From contig NZ_BMRV01000004.1 in NCBI RefSeq assembly GCF_014648815.1, positions 248,001-312,000 of the forward strand: a stretch of DNA of 64,000 bases. Direction: 5' to 3'. Within the stretch, counting starts at the first letter, position 1; every line of letters begins with the position of its first letter. Below the pieces are notes generated by a model. It was not told the DNA's origin and ran no database searches. It worked only from the letters and a program-made list of their open reading frames with translations. The translations under genes and the position numbers were made by a program. This DNA is from Streptomyces flaveolus (GTDB taxonomy: Bacteria; Actinomycetota; Actinomycetes; Streptomycetales; Streptomycetaceae). Below, piece after piece: positions 16,718-24,890 of the stretch.

Positions 16718-18064
16718 GTGACCCGCCCCCGCCCCGGCCTCCGCGACCTGTACGCCGTCGTGCCCGCCGTGCTCCTCGTGGTGGCGGCCGTACTGATCGG
16801 CCGCCACCTCCAGGCCACCGACCACTCGCTGCTGGTCGGCTGGCCGCCGCTGATCGGTCGCTGGGACCCGCACGTCGGTCCCGGCACGCCCGCGGCCGTG
16901 CTGCTGGCGGTGGCGACCGTGGCGTACGGCCCGTCCGTCGCCGCCCGTCTGCCGTGGCGCGCCCTGCTCGCCGCGTCCTGGGGCACGGCGACGGCCTGGA
17001 TCTGGTCCCTCGCCCTGATCGACGGCTGGCACCGGGGCATCGCGGTCCGGCTCACCACCCGCTTCGAGTACCTCCAGGTCATCGACCGCTGGAACGACGT
17101 CCCGGCGACCCTGCGCGACTTCACCCGGCACATCCTGATCGACTCCCCCGACAACTGGCCCGCCCACGTCGCCGGTCACCCTCCGGCGGCCACGCTCACC
17201 TTCGTGCTGCTCGACCGGACCGGGCTGCGGGGCGGGGGCTGGGCCGGGGTCTGGTGCATCACCGTGGGCGCCACGGCGTGCGTGGCGGTGCTGGTGGCGG
17301 TGCGGGCGCTGGCCGGCGAGCGGCTCGCCCGGCGGGCGGCGCCCTTCCTGGTCATGGCGCCGGCCGCGGTGTGGATGGGCACGTCGGCCGACGGGTACTT
17401 CGCGGCGGTCGCGGCGTGGTCCGTGGCGCTGCTGGCCCTCGCGGTCACCGGACGCTCGCTGTGGTGGGCGGCGGGTTCGGGGCTGCTGTTCGGCCTGACC
17501 TGTTATCTGTCGTACGGGCTGACGCTGTTCGCGGTGATCGGCGCGGCGGTGCTGTGGCTGGGCCGGCGCGGGGTGCGGGAGCGACCGGTGCTGTTCGTGC
17601 CGCTGCTGGCGGGGGCGGCGGTGGTGCCGGTGGCGTTCACCGTGGCCGGGTTCGACTGGTGGGAGGCGTACCGCCTGCTGGTCGAGCGGTACTACCAGGG
17701 CGCGGCCGGCATCCGCCCCTACGGCTACTGGGTGTGGGCCAACCTCGCCTGCACGGTGCTCATCACGGGCCTGGCGACGGTGGCGGGACTGCGGCGGGCC
17801 GGGGGCGTGCTCCTCGCCGGACGGCGCGGCGGGGCCGTGGCCCCCGGGGACGGCCGGGCCGCGCTTCTCGTGACCGCCGGGCTGCTCGCCCTGCTGGCCG
17901 CGGACCTGTCCGGCATGAGCAAGGCGGAGACGGAACGCATCTGGCTCCCCTTCGCCCTGTGGCTGCTGCCGGCCTGCGCCTTCCTCGGCCGCCCGCGGGT
18001 GTGGCTGGCGGCGCAGGCCGTACTGGCGCTGCTCCTCAACCATCTGCTCGCGACCGGCTGGTGA
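16718..18064 (+). CDS. Polytopic membrane protein, possible lipid-linked glycosyltransferase
   Basis: 448-residue protein with about 10-12 hydrophobic helices. A large outer loop after helix 3-4 (residues about 95-165, with GHPPAATLTF) and an acidic/aromatic pattern recall GT-C glycosyltransferases that use polyprenyl-phosphate sugars. No decisive catalytic motif can be claimed. GTG 16718 is chosen because a TACGGT -10 box at 16706-16711 makes the mRNA leaderless. It lies divergent from the oxidoreductase and close to the GT2/DUF2064/methyltransferase group, so a shared role in a surface glycolipid is possible. Confidence 0.8.
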   Translation: MTRPRPGLRDLYAVVPAVLLVVAAVLIGRHLQATDHSLLVGWPPLIGRWDPHVGPGTPAAVLLAVATVAYGPSVAARLPWRALLAASWGTATAWIWSLALIDGWHRGIAVRLTTRFEYLQVIDRWNDVPATLRDFTRHILIDSPDNWPAHVAGHPPAATLTFVLLDRTGLRGGGWAGVWCITVGATACVAVLVAVRALAGERLARRAAPFLVMAPAAVWMGTSADGYFAAVAAWSVALLALAVTGRSLWWAAGSGLLFGLTCYLSYGLTLFAVIGAAVLWLGRRGVRERPVLFVPLLAGAAVVPVAFTVAGFDWWEAYRLLVERYYQGAAGIRPYGYWVWANLACTVLITGLATVAGLRRAGGVLLAGRRGGAVAPGDGRAALLVTAGLLALLAADLSGMSKAETERIWLPFALWLLPACAFLGRPRVWLAAQAVLALLLNHLLATGW

Positions 18065-18116
18065 GCGGACCGCCGGGCATCCACGGGGGTGCGGACACGG
18101 GCACGGACCGGGCACA

Positions 18117-18156
18117 CGCAGGAGGGCCCGCACCTTGCGGTGCGGGCCCTCCTGTG
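18117..18156. terminator. Bidirectional hairpin terminator (csp2 / membrane protein)
   Basis: GGAGGGCCCGCACC (18121-18134) pairs perfectly with GGTGCGGGCCCTCC (18139-18152) around a 4-nt loop, with further pairing outward to 18117/18156. It serves the convergent membrane-protein gene and csp2. The core stem equals that of the csp1 terminator. Confidence 0.88.
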
Positions 18157-18169
18157 CGGTTCGCGCGTG

Positions 18170-18373
18170 TTACGCGGGAACGATGTTCTCCGCCTGCGGG
18201 CCCTTCTGGCCCTGCGTGACGTCGAAGTTGACCCGCTGGCCCTCCTGGAGCTCACGGAAGCCCTGGGTGGCGATGTTCGAGTAGTGGGCGAAGACGTCGG
18301 CGCCGCCGCCGTCCTGCGCGATGAAACCGAAGCCCTTTTCGGCGTTGAACCACTTCACGGTACCGGAAGCCAT
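18170..18373 (-). CDS. Cold-shock protein (CspA family), copy 2
   Basis: 67-residue CspA-like RNA chaperone with RNP1 KGFGFI (13-18) and RNP2 VFAHY (27-31) intact. The ATG at 18373 follows GGAG in an A-rich stretch, giving a good ribosome site. Compared with copy 1 the changes are conservative (S3, A11, A19, A25, R47, N49, T53 and a few more). It has the same promoter context, leader architecture and terminator core as copy 1, so the whole transcription unit was duplicated, not only the coding part. A MerR regulator is encoded 240 nt upstream on the same strand. Confidence 0.97.
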   Translation of the reverse strand: MASGTVKWFNAEKGFGFIAQDGGGADVFAHYSNIATQGFRELQEGQRVNFDVTQGQKGPQAENIVPA

Positions 18374-18486
18374 GATTTTTTCTCCTAGGCAGTGCTGGAG
18401 ACCCGCACCGTGCGGGTCCTCCCATCGCTGCGATGATCACCTGCCCGGAAAACCGGTAACGCAAATGGCAACCACAACTGCAACTG
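18374..18486 (-). promoter_or_regulatory. Conserved structured 5' leader of csp2
   Basis: About 112-nt leader sharing GTTGCAGTTGTGGTTGCC, TTTTCCG and GGTGATCATCGC blocks with csp1. Its pre-ribosome-site hairpin uses a different sequence: GACCCGCA and TGCGGGTC (18418-18411 and 18407-18400 on the minus strand) with a 3-nt loop. Confidence 0.6.
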
Positions 18487-18492
18487 ATGTCG

Positions 18493-18498
18493 AGCCTA
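18493..18498 (-). promoter_or_regulatory. Putative -10 box of csp2
   Basis: TAGGCT on the minus strand, preceded by CGTGC as in csp1. A start of transcription near 18486 gives the 112-nt leader. Confidence 0.5.
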
Positions 18499-18613
18499 GC
18501 ACGAAATGCCCCGGCCGCCCGGGCAACAAATCACGGCGAAAATCACTGCGGGAATGGGAATGCGGATATCTTCTCGCTTACCCGCGAATATCTGTTTCGC
18601 CGGTGTCAGATTT

Positions 18614-18985
18614 TCACCCGCGGCCACGGCCGCTGCTCCCGGATCGCTCGGCCGTGCGGCGCAGTTCGTCGTTGATCCGCAGCGCCTCCTCCAGGTCGTC
18701 CTCGAGCCGGACGATGCGGCAGGCGGCCTCGATCGGCGTGCCCTGGTCGACCAGCTCGCGGGCCCGGGCGGCGCGGCGCAGCTGCTGCCGCGAGTACCGG
18801 CGGTGGCCGCCTTCCGAGCGCATGGGGCTGATCAGGTCGGCCTCGCCGAGCGCGCGGAGAAATCCGGGCGTGGCGCCGATCAGGGCGGCCGCCCTGCCCA
18901 TGGTGTACGCCGGGTAATGATCGTCGTCGAGCCGGTCGGCGGCCGGCGTCCGGCCTTCGGCGTCCAGCCTGCTCTCCGAGGGCAT
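18614..18985 (-). CDS. MerR-family transcriptional regulator
   Basis: 123-residue regulator with a MerR helix-turn-helix and wing (about 24-68, including YTMGRAAALIGATPGFLRAL and GGHRRYSRQQL) and a C-terminal coiled coil (about 85-110, LEDDLEEALRINDELRR) for dimerisation; no effector domain and no Cys cluster. ATG 18985 is preferred because GGAAGG lies 5 nt upstream; a GTG at 19045 would add 20 residues. A perfect 9-bp inverted repeat lies upstream of its promoter. It is next to csp2 and may control it or itself. Confidence 0.88.
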   Translation of the reverse strand: MPSESRLDAEGRTPAADRLDDDHYPAYTMGRAAALIGATPGFLRALGEADLISPMRSEGGHRRYSRQQLRRAARARELVDQGTPIEAACRIVRLEDDLEEALRINDELRRTAERSGSSGRGRG

Positions 18986-19065
18986 GCATACCTTCCCGCG
19001 GACCGCCGAGGACACGGCCCGCCGCGGGGAATCCGGTTCCCCCACACCTGAACTCTAGTCGCGCC

Positions 19066-19101
19066 GGTCGGATACCTGCTGCGGCGAACACATATCCGAC
19101 C
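19066..19101. promoter_or_regulatory. Inverted repeat GGTCGGATA-N18-TATCCGACC
   Basis: Two perfect 9-nt arms (19066-19074 and 19093-19101) with an 18-nt spacer, just upstream of a TAGAGT -10 candidate (19057-19052, minus strand) for the MerR gene. Likely operator of the MerR protein or another regulator. Confidence 0.55.
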
Positions 19102-19182
19102 CGCGCGGACCGGACCTCGACCGTGCCGAAAGGGCGAGCGGACCTGGTCCGCTCGCCCCGTGTCGTGCTGGGAGACGTCAGG

Positions 19183-20205
19183 TCACGACGCCACCGGCGC
19201 CGGTCCCACCAGTTCCGTCAGGACGTCCTCCATCGTCACGAAGCCCAGGACCGTGCCCGTCTCGCCGGTGACCGCGGCCAGGTGGCTGTCCTCGGCCCGC
19301 AGGGCGGTGAGGGTGTCGTCGAGGGGGGTGTCGATGCGGACCCGGGTGACCCGGTGCAGGGCACTGCGGGGAAAGGGACGGTCGCGCTCGGCGATGCCCA
19401 GGGTGTCCTTGATGTGCAGGTAGCCGAGCACGGTGCCGCCGGGGCCGGTGACCGGGAAGCGGGAGTAGCCCGCCTCGGCGGCCAGGCGTTCCAGTTCGGC
19501 CGGGGTGACGGTGTGCGGAGCGGTGCGCATCCTGGGGGTGGGCACGAGGATCTCGCCGACCGGGCGGGTGCCCAGTTCCAGCGCGTCGCGCAGGCGCTCG
19601 CCGTCGGCCGGGGTCAGCAGCCCGGCCTCGCTGGCGTCCACGACCATGCGGGCCAGCTGGTCGTCGGTGAAGACGGCCTCGACCTCGTTCTTCGGCTCCA
19701 CCCGCAGCAGCCTGAGCAGCGTGTTGGCGAAGGCGTTGATGCCGAAGACGACCGGCTTCAGGGCCCGGGTGAGGGCCACCAGCGGCGGGCCGAGGATCAG
19801 CGCGGTGGTCGCCGGGGCGGCCAGCGCGATGTTCTTCGGGATCATCTCGCCGATCAGCATGTGCAGATAGGTCGCGAGGGCCAGGGCGATGGCGAAGGCC
19901 ACCGGGTGGACCAGGGCGTGCGGCATGTGGACGGCCTCGAAGACCGGCTCCATCAGGTGCGCGATGGCCGGTTCCGCGACCGCGCCGAGCACCAGGGAGG
20001 AGACCGTGATGCCGAGCTGGGCCGTCGCCATCATGGCCGACAGGTGTTCCAGGCCCCACAGGGTCATCCGGGCCCGCTTGTCGCCCGCCTTGGCACGCGG
20101 CTCGATCTGGCTGCGGCGCACGGAGATCAGGGCGAACTCGCCGCCGACGAAGAACGCGTTGGTCAGCAGCGTCAGGGCGCCGATGAGGAGCTGTACGGCG
20201 GTCAT
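19183..20205 (-). CDS. CNNM/CBS-domain membrane protein (hemolysin-C-like), short paralogue
   Basis: 340-residue protein with a CNNM (DUF21) membrane domain of about four helices (1-145) and two CBS domains (about 200-330). It lacks the CorC/HlyC domain that ends the longer paralogue upstream. Proteins of this group act in magnesium/cobalt efflux; the haemolysin label is historical. It overlaps the upstream paralogue by 4 nt (ATGA), so the pair is translationally coupled and may form a hetero-oligomer. Confidence 0.9.
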   Translation of the reverse strand: MTAVQLLIGALTLLTNAFFVGGEFALISVRRSQIEPRAKAGDKRARMTLWGLEHLSAMMATAQLGITVSSLVLGAVAEPAIAHLMEPVFEAVHMPHALVHPVAFAIALALATYLHMLIGEMIPKNIALAAPATTALILGPPLVALTRALKPVVFGINAFANTLLRLLRVEPKNEVEAVFTDDQLARMVVDASEAGLLTPADGERLRDALELGTRPVGEILVPTPRMRTAPHTVTPAELERLAAEAGYSRFPVTGPGGTVLGYLHIKDTLGIAERDRPFPRSALHRVTRVRIDTPLDDTLTALRAEDSHLAAVTGETGTVLGFVTMEDVLTELVGPAPVAS

Positions 20206-21581
20206 CGGGCCACCTCCGGCTCCCGGTGGGACGACCGGCCGGAGGCCACCGGCTCCGCCGGCTCCCCGCGCGACTCCGCCCGTGCGGGGGCGGTGATGCG
20301 CAGGCGGTCGGCGCGGTGGTGGTCGATGTCGAGGACGTCCAGGCGCCAGCCGTCGAGGTCGATGACGTCGCCCTCGGCGGGGATGCGCGCCAGTTGGGTG
20401 GCGACGAGGCCGGCCAGCGTCTCGTAGGGGCCGTCCGGCGCGTTCAGGCCGATCCTCGCGAGCCGGTCCAGCCGGAGCGAGCCGTCGGCCTCCCAGGCCG
20501 CGCGGCCGTCCGCCCCGGCGGGGGCGGGCAGCAGGTCGGGCACCTCGACGGGGTCGTGCTCGTCGCGCACCTCGCCGACGACCTCCTCCACGATGTCCTC
20601 GACGGTCGCCACGCCCGCCGTGCCGCCGTACTCGTCGATGACGACGGCCATGGTGCGGGCCCGGCGCATGCGCTCCAGGAGGCGGTCGGCGGGCAGGCTG
20701 TCCGGCACCAGGAGCGGCGCGGTGGCCAGCTCGGTGACCGGGGTGGCCGCGCGTCGCCCGGGCTCCAGGGCCAGCACGTCGCGGATGTGGACGGTGCCGA
20801 TGACCTCGTCCAGGCTGCCCCGGTAGACCGGGAAGCGGGACAGGCCGGTGGCGTGGGTGAGGTTGGCCGCGTCCGCGGCGGTGGCGTGGGCCTCCAGGGC
20901 CTTGACGTCCACGCGCGGGGTCATGACGTTCTCCGCGCTCAGCTCGCTCAGGTGCAGGGTGCGCACGAACAGCTCGGCGGAGTCCGCCTCCAGGGCGCCC
21001 TCGGCGGCCGAGTGCTGGGCGAGGGCGACCAGTTCCTCGGGGCTGCGGGCGGAGGCCAGCTCCTCGGCCGGTTCCAGGCCGAAGCGGCGGACGAAACGGT
21101 TCGCCGTGTTGTTCAGGTGCCGGATGAAGGGGCCGAACGCGGCGGTGAAGCCGCGCTGCGGTCCGGCGACGACCTTGGCGACCGCCAGCGGGCTGGAGAT
21201 CGCCCAGTTCTTGGGGACCAGCTCGCCGACGACCATCAGGACGACGGTGGAGAGGGCCACGCCGAGGACGGTCGCCACCGTGGAGGCGGCGCCGCCCAGG
21301 CCGATCGCCGTCAGCGGGCCGCGCAGCAGCACCGCGAGCGACGGCTCGGCCAGCATGCCGATGACCAGCGAGGTCACGGTGATGCCGAGCTGGGCGCCGG
21401 AGAGCTGGAGGGTCAGACCGCGGACGGCCTTCAGGGCGCCGTCGGCGCCGCGCTCGCCGGACTCGGCGGCGCGCTCCAGGTCACCGCGCTCGACGGTGGT
21501 GAGCGAGAACTCGGCCGCGACGAAGAGCGCGCAGGCCAGGGTGAGGAGGAGGGCCAGCAGGAGCAGCAGGACCTCGGTCAC
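20202..21581 (-). CDS. CNNM/CBS/CorC_HlyC membrane protein (Mg/Co efflux type)
   Basis: 459-residue full-length member: CNNM membrane domain (1-195), two CBS domains (about 205-340, including VIDEYGGTAGVATVEDIVEE) and a C-terminal CorC/HlyC domain (about 355-430, GDVIDLDGWRLDVLDID). It is the first gene of a two-gene operon with a shorter paralogue. The role is most likely divalent-cation export, with CBS domains sensing ATP-Mg. The ATG at 21581 starts directly with the first helix. Confidence 0.93.
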   Translation of the reverse strand: MTEVLLLLLALLLTLACALFVAAEFSLTTVERGDLERAAESGERGADGALKAVRGLTLQLSGAQLGITVTSLVIGMLAEPSLAVLLRGPLTAIGLGGAASTVATVLGVALSTVVLMVVGELVPKNWAISSPLAVAKVVAGPQRGFTAAFGPFIRHLNNTANRFVRRFGLEPAEELASARSPEELVALAQHSAAEGALEADSAELFVRTLHLSELSAENVMTPRVDVKALEAHATAADAANLTHATGLSRFPVYRGSLDEVIGTVHIRDVLALEPGRRAATPVTELATAPLLVPDSLPADRLLERMRRARTMAVVIDEYGGTAGVATVEDIVEEVVGEVRDEHDPVEVPDLLPAPAGADGRAAWEADGSLRLDRLARIGLNAPDGPYETLAGLVATQLARIPAEGDVIDLDGWRLDVLDIDHHRADRLRITAPARAESRGEPAEPVASGRSSHREPEVAR

Positions 21582-21773
21582 CGTGCCACCCCGCTTCCCT
21601 CACGCGCATACAGGGGGGCTGGCGGGCCGTCCGTGGCACGGCCGGTACTGGGGGGCTCCATTACGGAACGGGACTCCTCAACAGGGTCGGCGGGGGCCGC
21701 TGCGGGCCGCCCGGAGTTTCCTCACATGGTAAAGGACGAGCAAAAAGATCGGGAGTCCTCGGACCCCTATGCT

Positions 21774-21789
21774 TCTACTCGCCTGTAGA
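21774..21789. promoter_or_regulatory. Dyad TCTAC-N6-GTAGA upstream of spo0M
   Basis: TCTACTCGCCTGTAGA. It directly follows a TATGCT -10 candidate (21768-21773), so it would cover the transcription start. A near-identical copy lies at 22881-22896 before tatA. Confidence 0.55.
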
Positions 21790-21876
21790 GAACGGCCTGA
21801 CGGTTCCGGTTGTTCCCGCACGCATGTCTTCCCGCACCCATGTTTCCCGCACCAAAGTGAAGGAGTGAACGCCTCG

Positions 21877-22866
21877 ATGGTGTTCAAGCGGCTGCTCGGT
21901 TCCCTCGGCGTGGGCGGGCCCACGGTGGACACGGTCCTCGACCCGGGCGCGGCCCGGCCGGGCGGTGCGCTGACGGGCCGGGTCGATCTCGTCGGCGGCA
22001 CCACCGGCTTCGACGTCGAGGTCGTCGCGCTGGAGCTGGTGGCCCGGGTGGAGGCCGAGCACGCGGACGGGGAGGGCGAGGGCGTCGTGGCCTTCGGCCG
22101 GTTCACCGTCGGCGGCGGCTTCCGGCTGGCCGCCGGGGAACGGCACAGCGTGCCCTTCTCGGTGACGCTGCCCTGGGAGACCCCGGTCACCGAGCTGTAC
22201 GGGCAGCCGCTGGGCGTCGTCGTCGGCGTGCGCACCGAGCTGGCGGTCGCCGGGGCCCGGGACAAGGGCGACCTGGACCCGCTGGCCGTGACGCCGCTGC
22301 CCGCGCAGGAGGCCGTCCTGGAGGCGCTCGGGCAGCTCGGCTTCGGCTTCCGCTCGGCCGACCTGGAGTACGGCCGCATCGGCGGCACCGGGCAGCAGCT
22401 GCCCTTCTACCAGGAGGTCGAGCTCACGCCGGCGCCGCAGTACGCCCACCAGGTGGGCGAGATCGAGCTGACCTTCCTGGCCGCGCCCGGCGGGCTGGAG
22501 GTGATCCTGGAGGCGGACAAGCACGGGGGGCCGCTCGGGGGCGGCCATGACGCCCTGAGCCGTTTCACTGTGCCGCACGAGGGGGTCGCGGCGCAGGACT
22601 GGGGCAGCCTCGTCGACGGCTGGATCCGCGAGCTCGTCGAGCACCGGGCGTCCTGGGGCTCCCACGCCGTGTACGGACACGCGGGCGGACACGAGTCGGG
22701 GCGCCACTCCGGCCCCGGCGCCGGCACCGCCCTCGCGGCGGGCGCGGCCGGGCTCGCGGTGGGCGTCGCCGGCGGCATGGTGGCGGCCGAGGTCGTGGAC
22801 GAGATCGGGGACTTCTTCGAGGACGACGAGGAGGCGGAGGGGGAAGAGGATGCGGAGGAGGGCTGA
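21877..22866 (+). CDS. Spo0M-family sporulation-control protein
   Basis: 329-residue protein of the Spo0M family, arrestin-like beta-sandwich proteins that modulate sporulation in Bacillus and occur widely in Streptomyces. The N-terminal MVFKRLLGSLGVGGPTVDTV and the GRVDLVGG, RFTVGGGFRLAAGE and PFSVTLPWETP segments fit the family. The C-terminus (about 280-329) is Gly/Ala-rich with an acidic tail (FFEDDEEAEGEED). ATG 21877 is chosen; GTG 21865 is in frame but overlaps the AAGGAG ribosome site. A dyad lies upstream. Biochemical role is unknown; binding partners are probably cytoskeletal or membrane proteins. Confidence 0.9.
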   Translation: MVFKRLLGSLGVGGPTVDTVLDPGAARPGGALTGRVDLVGGTTGFDVEVVALELVARVEAEHADGEGEGVVAFGRFTVGGGFRLAAGERHSVPFSVTLPWETPVTELYGQPLGVVVGVRTELAVAGARDKGDLDPLAVTPLPAQEAVLEALGQLGFGFRSADLEYGRIGGTGQQLPFYQEVELTPAPQYAHQVGEIELTFLAAPGGLEVILEADKHGGPLGGGHDALSRFTVPHEGVAAQDWGSLVDGWIRELVEHRASWGSHAVYGHAGGHESGRHSGPGAGTALAAGAAGLAVGVAGGMVAAEVVDEIGDFFEDDEEAEGEEDAEEG

Positions 22867-22880
22867 GCAGGCCGGCAGCT

Positions 22881-22896
22881 TCTACATGCCTGTAGA
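22881..22896. promoter_or_regulatory. Dyad TCTAC-N6-GTAGA upstream of tatA
   Basis: TCTACATGCCTGTAGA, sharing 14 of 16 bases with the spo0M dyad. A TAGATT -10 candidate lies at 22930-22935, about 34 nt downstream. Confidence 0.55.
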
Positions 22897-22986
22897 TTCA
22901 AGTCGGTGGATCACCGCCCCGTCCTGCCGTAGATTCCGACCGGGCCCGGGTCACGGGTCCGGACCGCATGCCACCTGGGGAGCGCC

Positions 22987-23199
22987 GTGTTCGGACTGAG
23001 CGAGCTCGCGATCATTCTCGTCGTCGTCATAGCCGTCCTCGCCGCCAGGAAGCTCCCCGAGCTGGCCCGCTCGGCGGGCAAGTCGGCGCGCATCCTCAAG
23101 GCGGAGGCCCGGGCCGCGAAGGACGAGCAGGCACCGGCGGAGGTACCGGGGACGCCGCGCGTGATCCCCGGCGAGACGGTCCGGCGCGAGGACAGCTGA
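22987..23199 (+). CDS. tatA: Twin-arginine translocase subunit TatA-like protein
   Basis: 70-residue protein with the TatA/E layout: short N-terminal transmembrane helix (LSELAIILVVVIAVL), a hinge and an amphipathic helix with the conserved KLPELARSAGKSARI, then a polar tail. It would oligomerise as the pore of the Tat pathway. It is a lone paralogue without tatB or tatC here; Streptomyces carry the main tatAC elsewhere. A PhoX phosphatase with a Tat signal is encoded in the same window (48755-50845). The gene shares an upstream dyad with spo0M. Confidence 0.9.
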   Translation: MFGLSELAIILVVVIAVLAARKLPELARSAGKSARILKAEARAAKDEQAPAEVPGTPRVIPGETVRREDS

Positions 23200-23217
23200 C
23201 GGCCCGGCGGGACAGGT

Positions 23218-24852
23218 CTAGGACGGGTCGTCCGGTACGGCGGACAGCAGGCTGTGCACGATCGGGCCCGCGGAGCCGCTGCCGGTGACGCCCTCCTCGA
23301 CGACGGCGGCGACGGCGACGTTGCCCCGGTGGGCGACGAGCCAGCCGTTGTTGTCCTGGTCGTCGGAGACCTCGGCGGTGCCGGTCTTCGCGCCGACCTC
23401 GCCGGGCAGGTCGCCGAGGACGTGCGCGGTGCCGTCGGTGACGGTGGCGCGCAGCATCCCGCGCAACTGGGTGACGACCTCGTCGGGGAGCGGCTCGGTG
23501 CGGGTCGCGTCCTCGTTCCCCGCGGTGACGGACGGCTGGTGGAACTCGCCGGAGACCGCGGTGGCGGTCACCGACGCCATGATCAGCGGGTTGGCCTGGA
23601 CCCGGCCCTGCCCGATCATCGACGCGGCCTTCTCCGTCTCGTCCTTCGGCACCGGCACGGACCCGTCGTACGTCGGAATGCCCACGTGCCACTCCTGGCC
23701 GACCCCGAAGTAGGTGCGGGCGACCTCGCCCAGCTCCCCGTCGTCGAGCTTGCCGCGCAGGCTGATGAAGGCGGTGTTGCAGGACTCGGTGAAGTCCTTG
23801 CGGAAGGTGGCGCCGGGGTGCTCGGAGGTCTCGACGTTGTGGAACTCCTTGCCCACCGTCAGGTACTTGGGGCAGTCCACGACGTCGTCGGGTTTCACGG
23901 CGCCCTTGAGCAGCAGGGCACTGCTGGTGACGATCTTCCAGGTGGAGCCGGGCGCGTAGGTGCCGGAGGCGGCGCGGTTGAAGCCGCCGGCCGGGGAGTT
24001 GGCGAGGGCCAGGATCTCTCCGTTGTCGATGCGCAGGGCGACGAGGGCGGCGTTCTTGCCGTCGGCCTCGGCGAGGGCCTCCTCGGCGGCGGACTGCCAG
24101 CCGGCGTCCAGCGTGGTGCGGACGGGCCGGTCCGCGGTCGCCGGGTCGGGTTCCTTGCCGAACCTGGCCTCGGTGCGTTCGACCTGACCGGTGGCCCGGT
24201 CGATCAGCTCGACCGCGCCGCGCGGGCCACCGCCGGACGACCCGGCGATCCGGCCCAGCAGCGGGGCCAGGGAGGGGTGGTCGGCGCCCGTGAGGGAGGT
24301 TCCGGCGCGGTCGGTGACCTCGGGCGGGGACGTCTCCTCGCGCTCCAGCCGGAACTTCTCCGTGTCGCTCAGCCGGGGGTGGACCAGGGACAGCCGCCAG
24401 TCCACCTTCCAGCCGCCGTCCTGCTGCTCGCGCAGCGGCAGCCGCGACTCGTACGTCCAGGTGCCCAGGCCGGTGATCGGCATCCTGGCGGTGAACGGGA
24501 CGGCCAGGGTGCCGTCCTCGGCCTCCTCCGCCTCCGGCGCCGCCGTCAGCACGGGCTCGGCGATGTCGAGCCCGGTGGTGAAGCTCTGCAGCACCTCCTG
24601 GGCCTTGTCGGGTCTGGTGGTGCGGCCGGCCGCGCTCGGCAGACGCCCGGCGGCCCAGTCGGCGAGGAAGGCGCGCGCCTGCTTCATCGCGGCGGGGTCG
24701 GGACCGTCGTCGCCGCGGGCGAAGGGGCCGAGCCCGGCGGCGTACGAGCCGCCCGCGGCGATCGCGAGCACCACCGCCACGGCGGTGACGGCCCGCACGC
24801 CGCCCCGCGGTCGGCGGCGGCCGGGAGGGGTGAGGCGGGGAGTGTCCGGCAT
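23218..24852 (-). CDS. Penicillin-binding protein (transpeptidase) with NTF2-like N-domain
   Basis: 544-residue class B-like peptidoglycan transpeptidase. A basic tail and one anchor helix (20-42) precede an NTF2/MecA_N-like domain (55-165), a dimerisation-type region and the transpeptidase domain. The active-site motifs are S303-TWK, SCN (357-359) and KTGT (489-492), all intact. Streptomyces homologues of this layout are linked to late cell-wall synthesis, including spore wall assembly. It is convergent with tatA and 38 nt downstream of an esterase lipoprotein gene on the same strand, so the two may share a transcript. Confidence 0.93.
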   Translation of the reverse strand: MPDTPRLTPPGRRRPRGGVRAVTAVAVVLAIAAGGSYAAGLGPFARGDDGPDPAAMKQARAFLADWAAGRLPSAAGRTTRPDKAQEVLQSFTTGLDIAEPVLTAAPEAEEAEDGTLAVPFTARMPITGLGTWTYESRLPLREQQDGGWKVDWRLSLVHPRLSDTEKFRLEREETSPPEVTDRAGTSLTGADHPSLAPLLGRIAGSSGGGPRGAVELIDRATGQVERTEARFGKEPDPATADRPVRTTLDAGWQSAAEEALAEADGKNAALVALRIDNGEILALANSPAGGFNRAASGTYAPGSTWKIVTSSALLLKGAVKPDDVVDCPKYLTVGKEFHNVETSEHPGATFRKDFTESCNTAFISLRGKLDDGELGEVARTYFGVGQEWHVGIPTYDGSVPVPKDETEKAASMIGQGRVQANPLIMASVTATAVSGEFHQPSVTAGNEDATRTEPLPDEVVTQLRGMLRATVTDGTAHVLGDLPGEVGAKTGTAEVSDDQDNNGWLVAHRGNVAVAAVVEEGVTGSGSAGPIVHSLLSAVPDDPS

Positions 24853-24890
24853 CAGGCTTCCTGTTCTGTGGGACGGGACCGCGGCACCGG

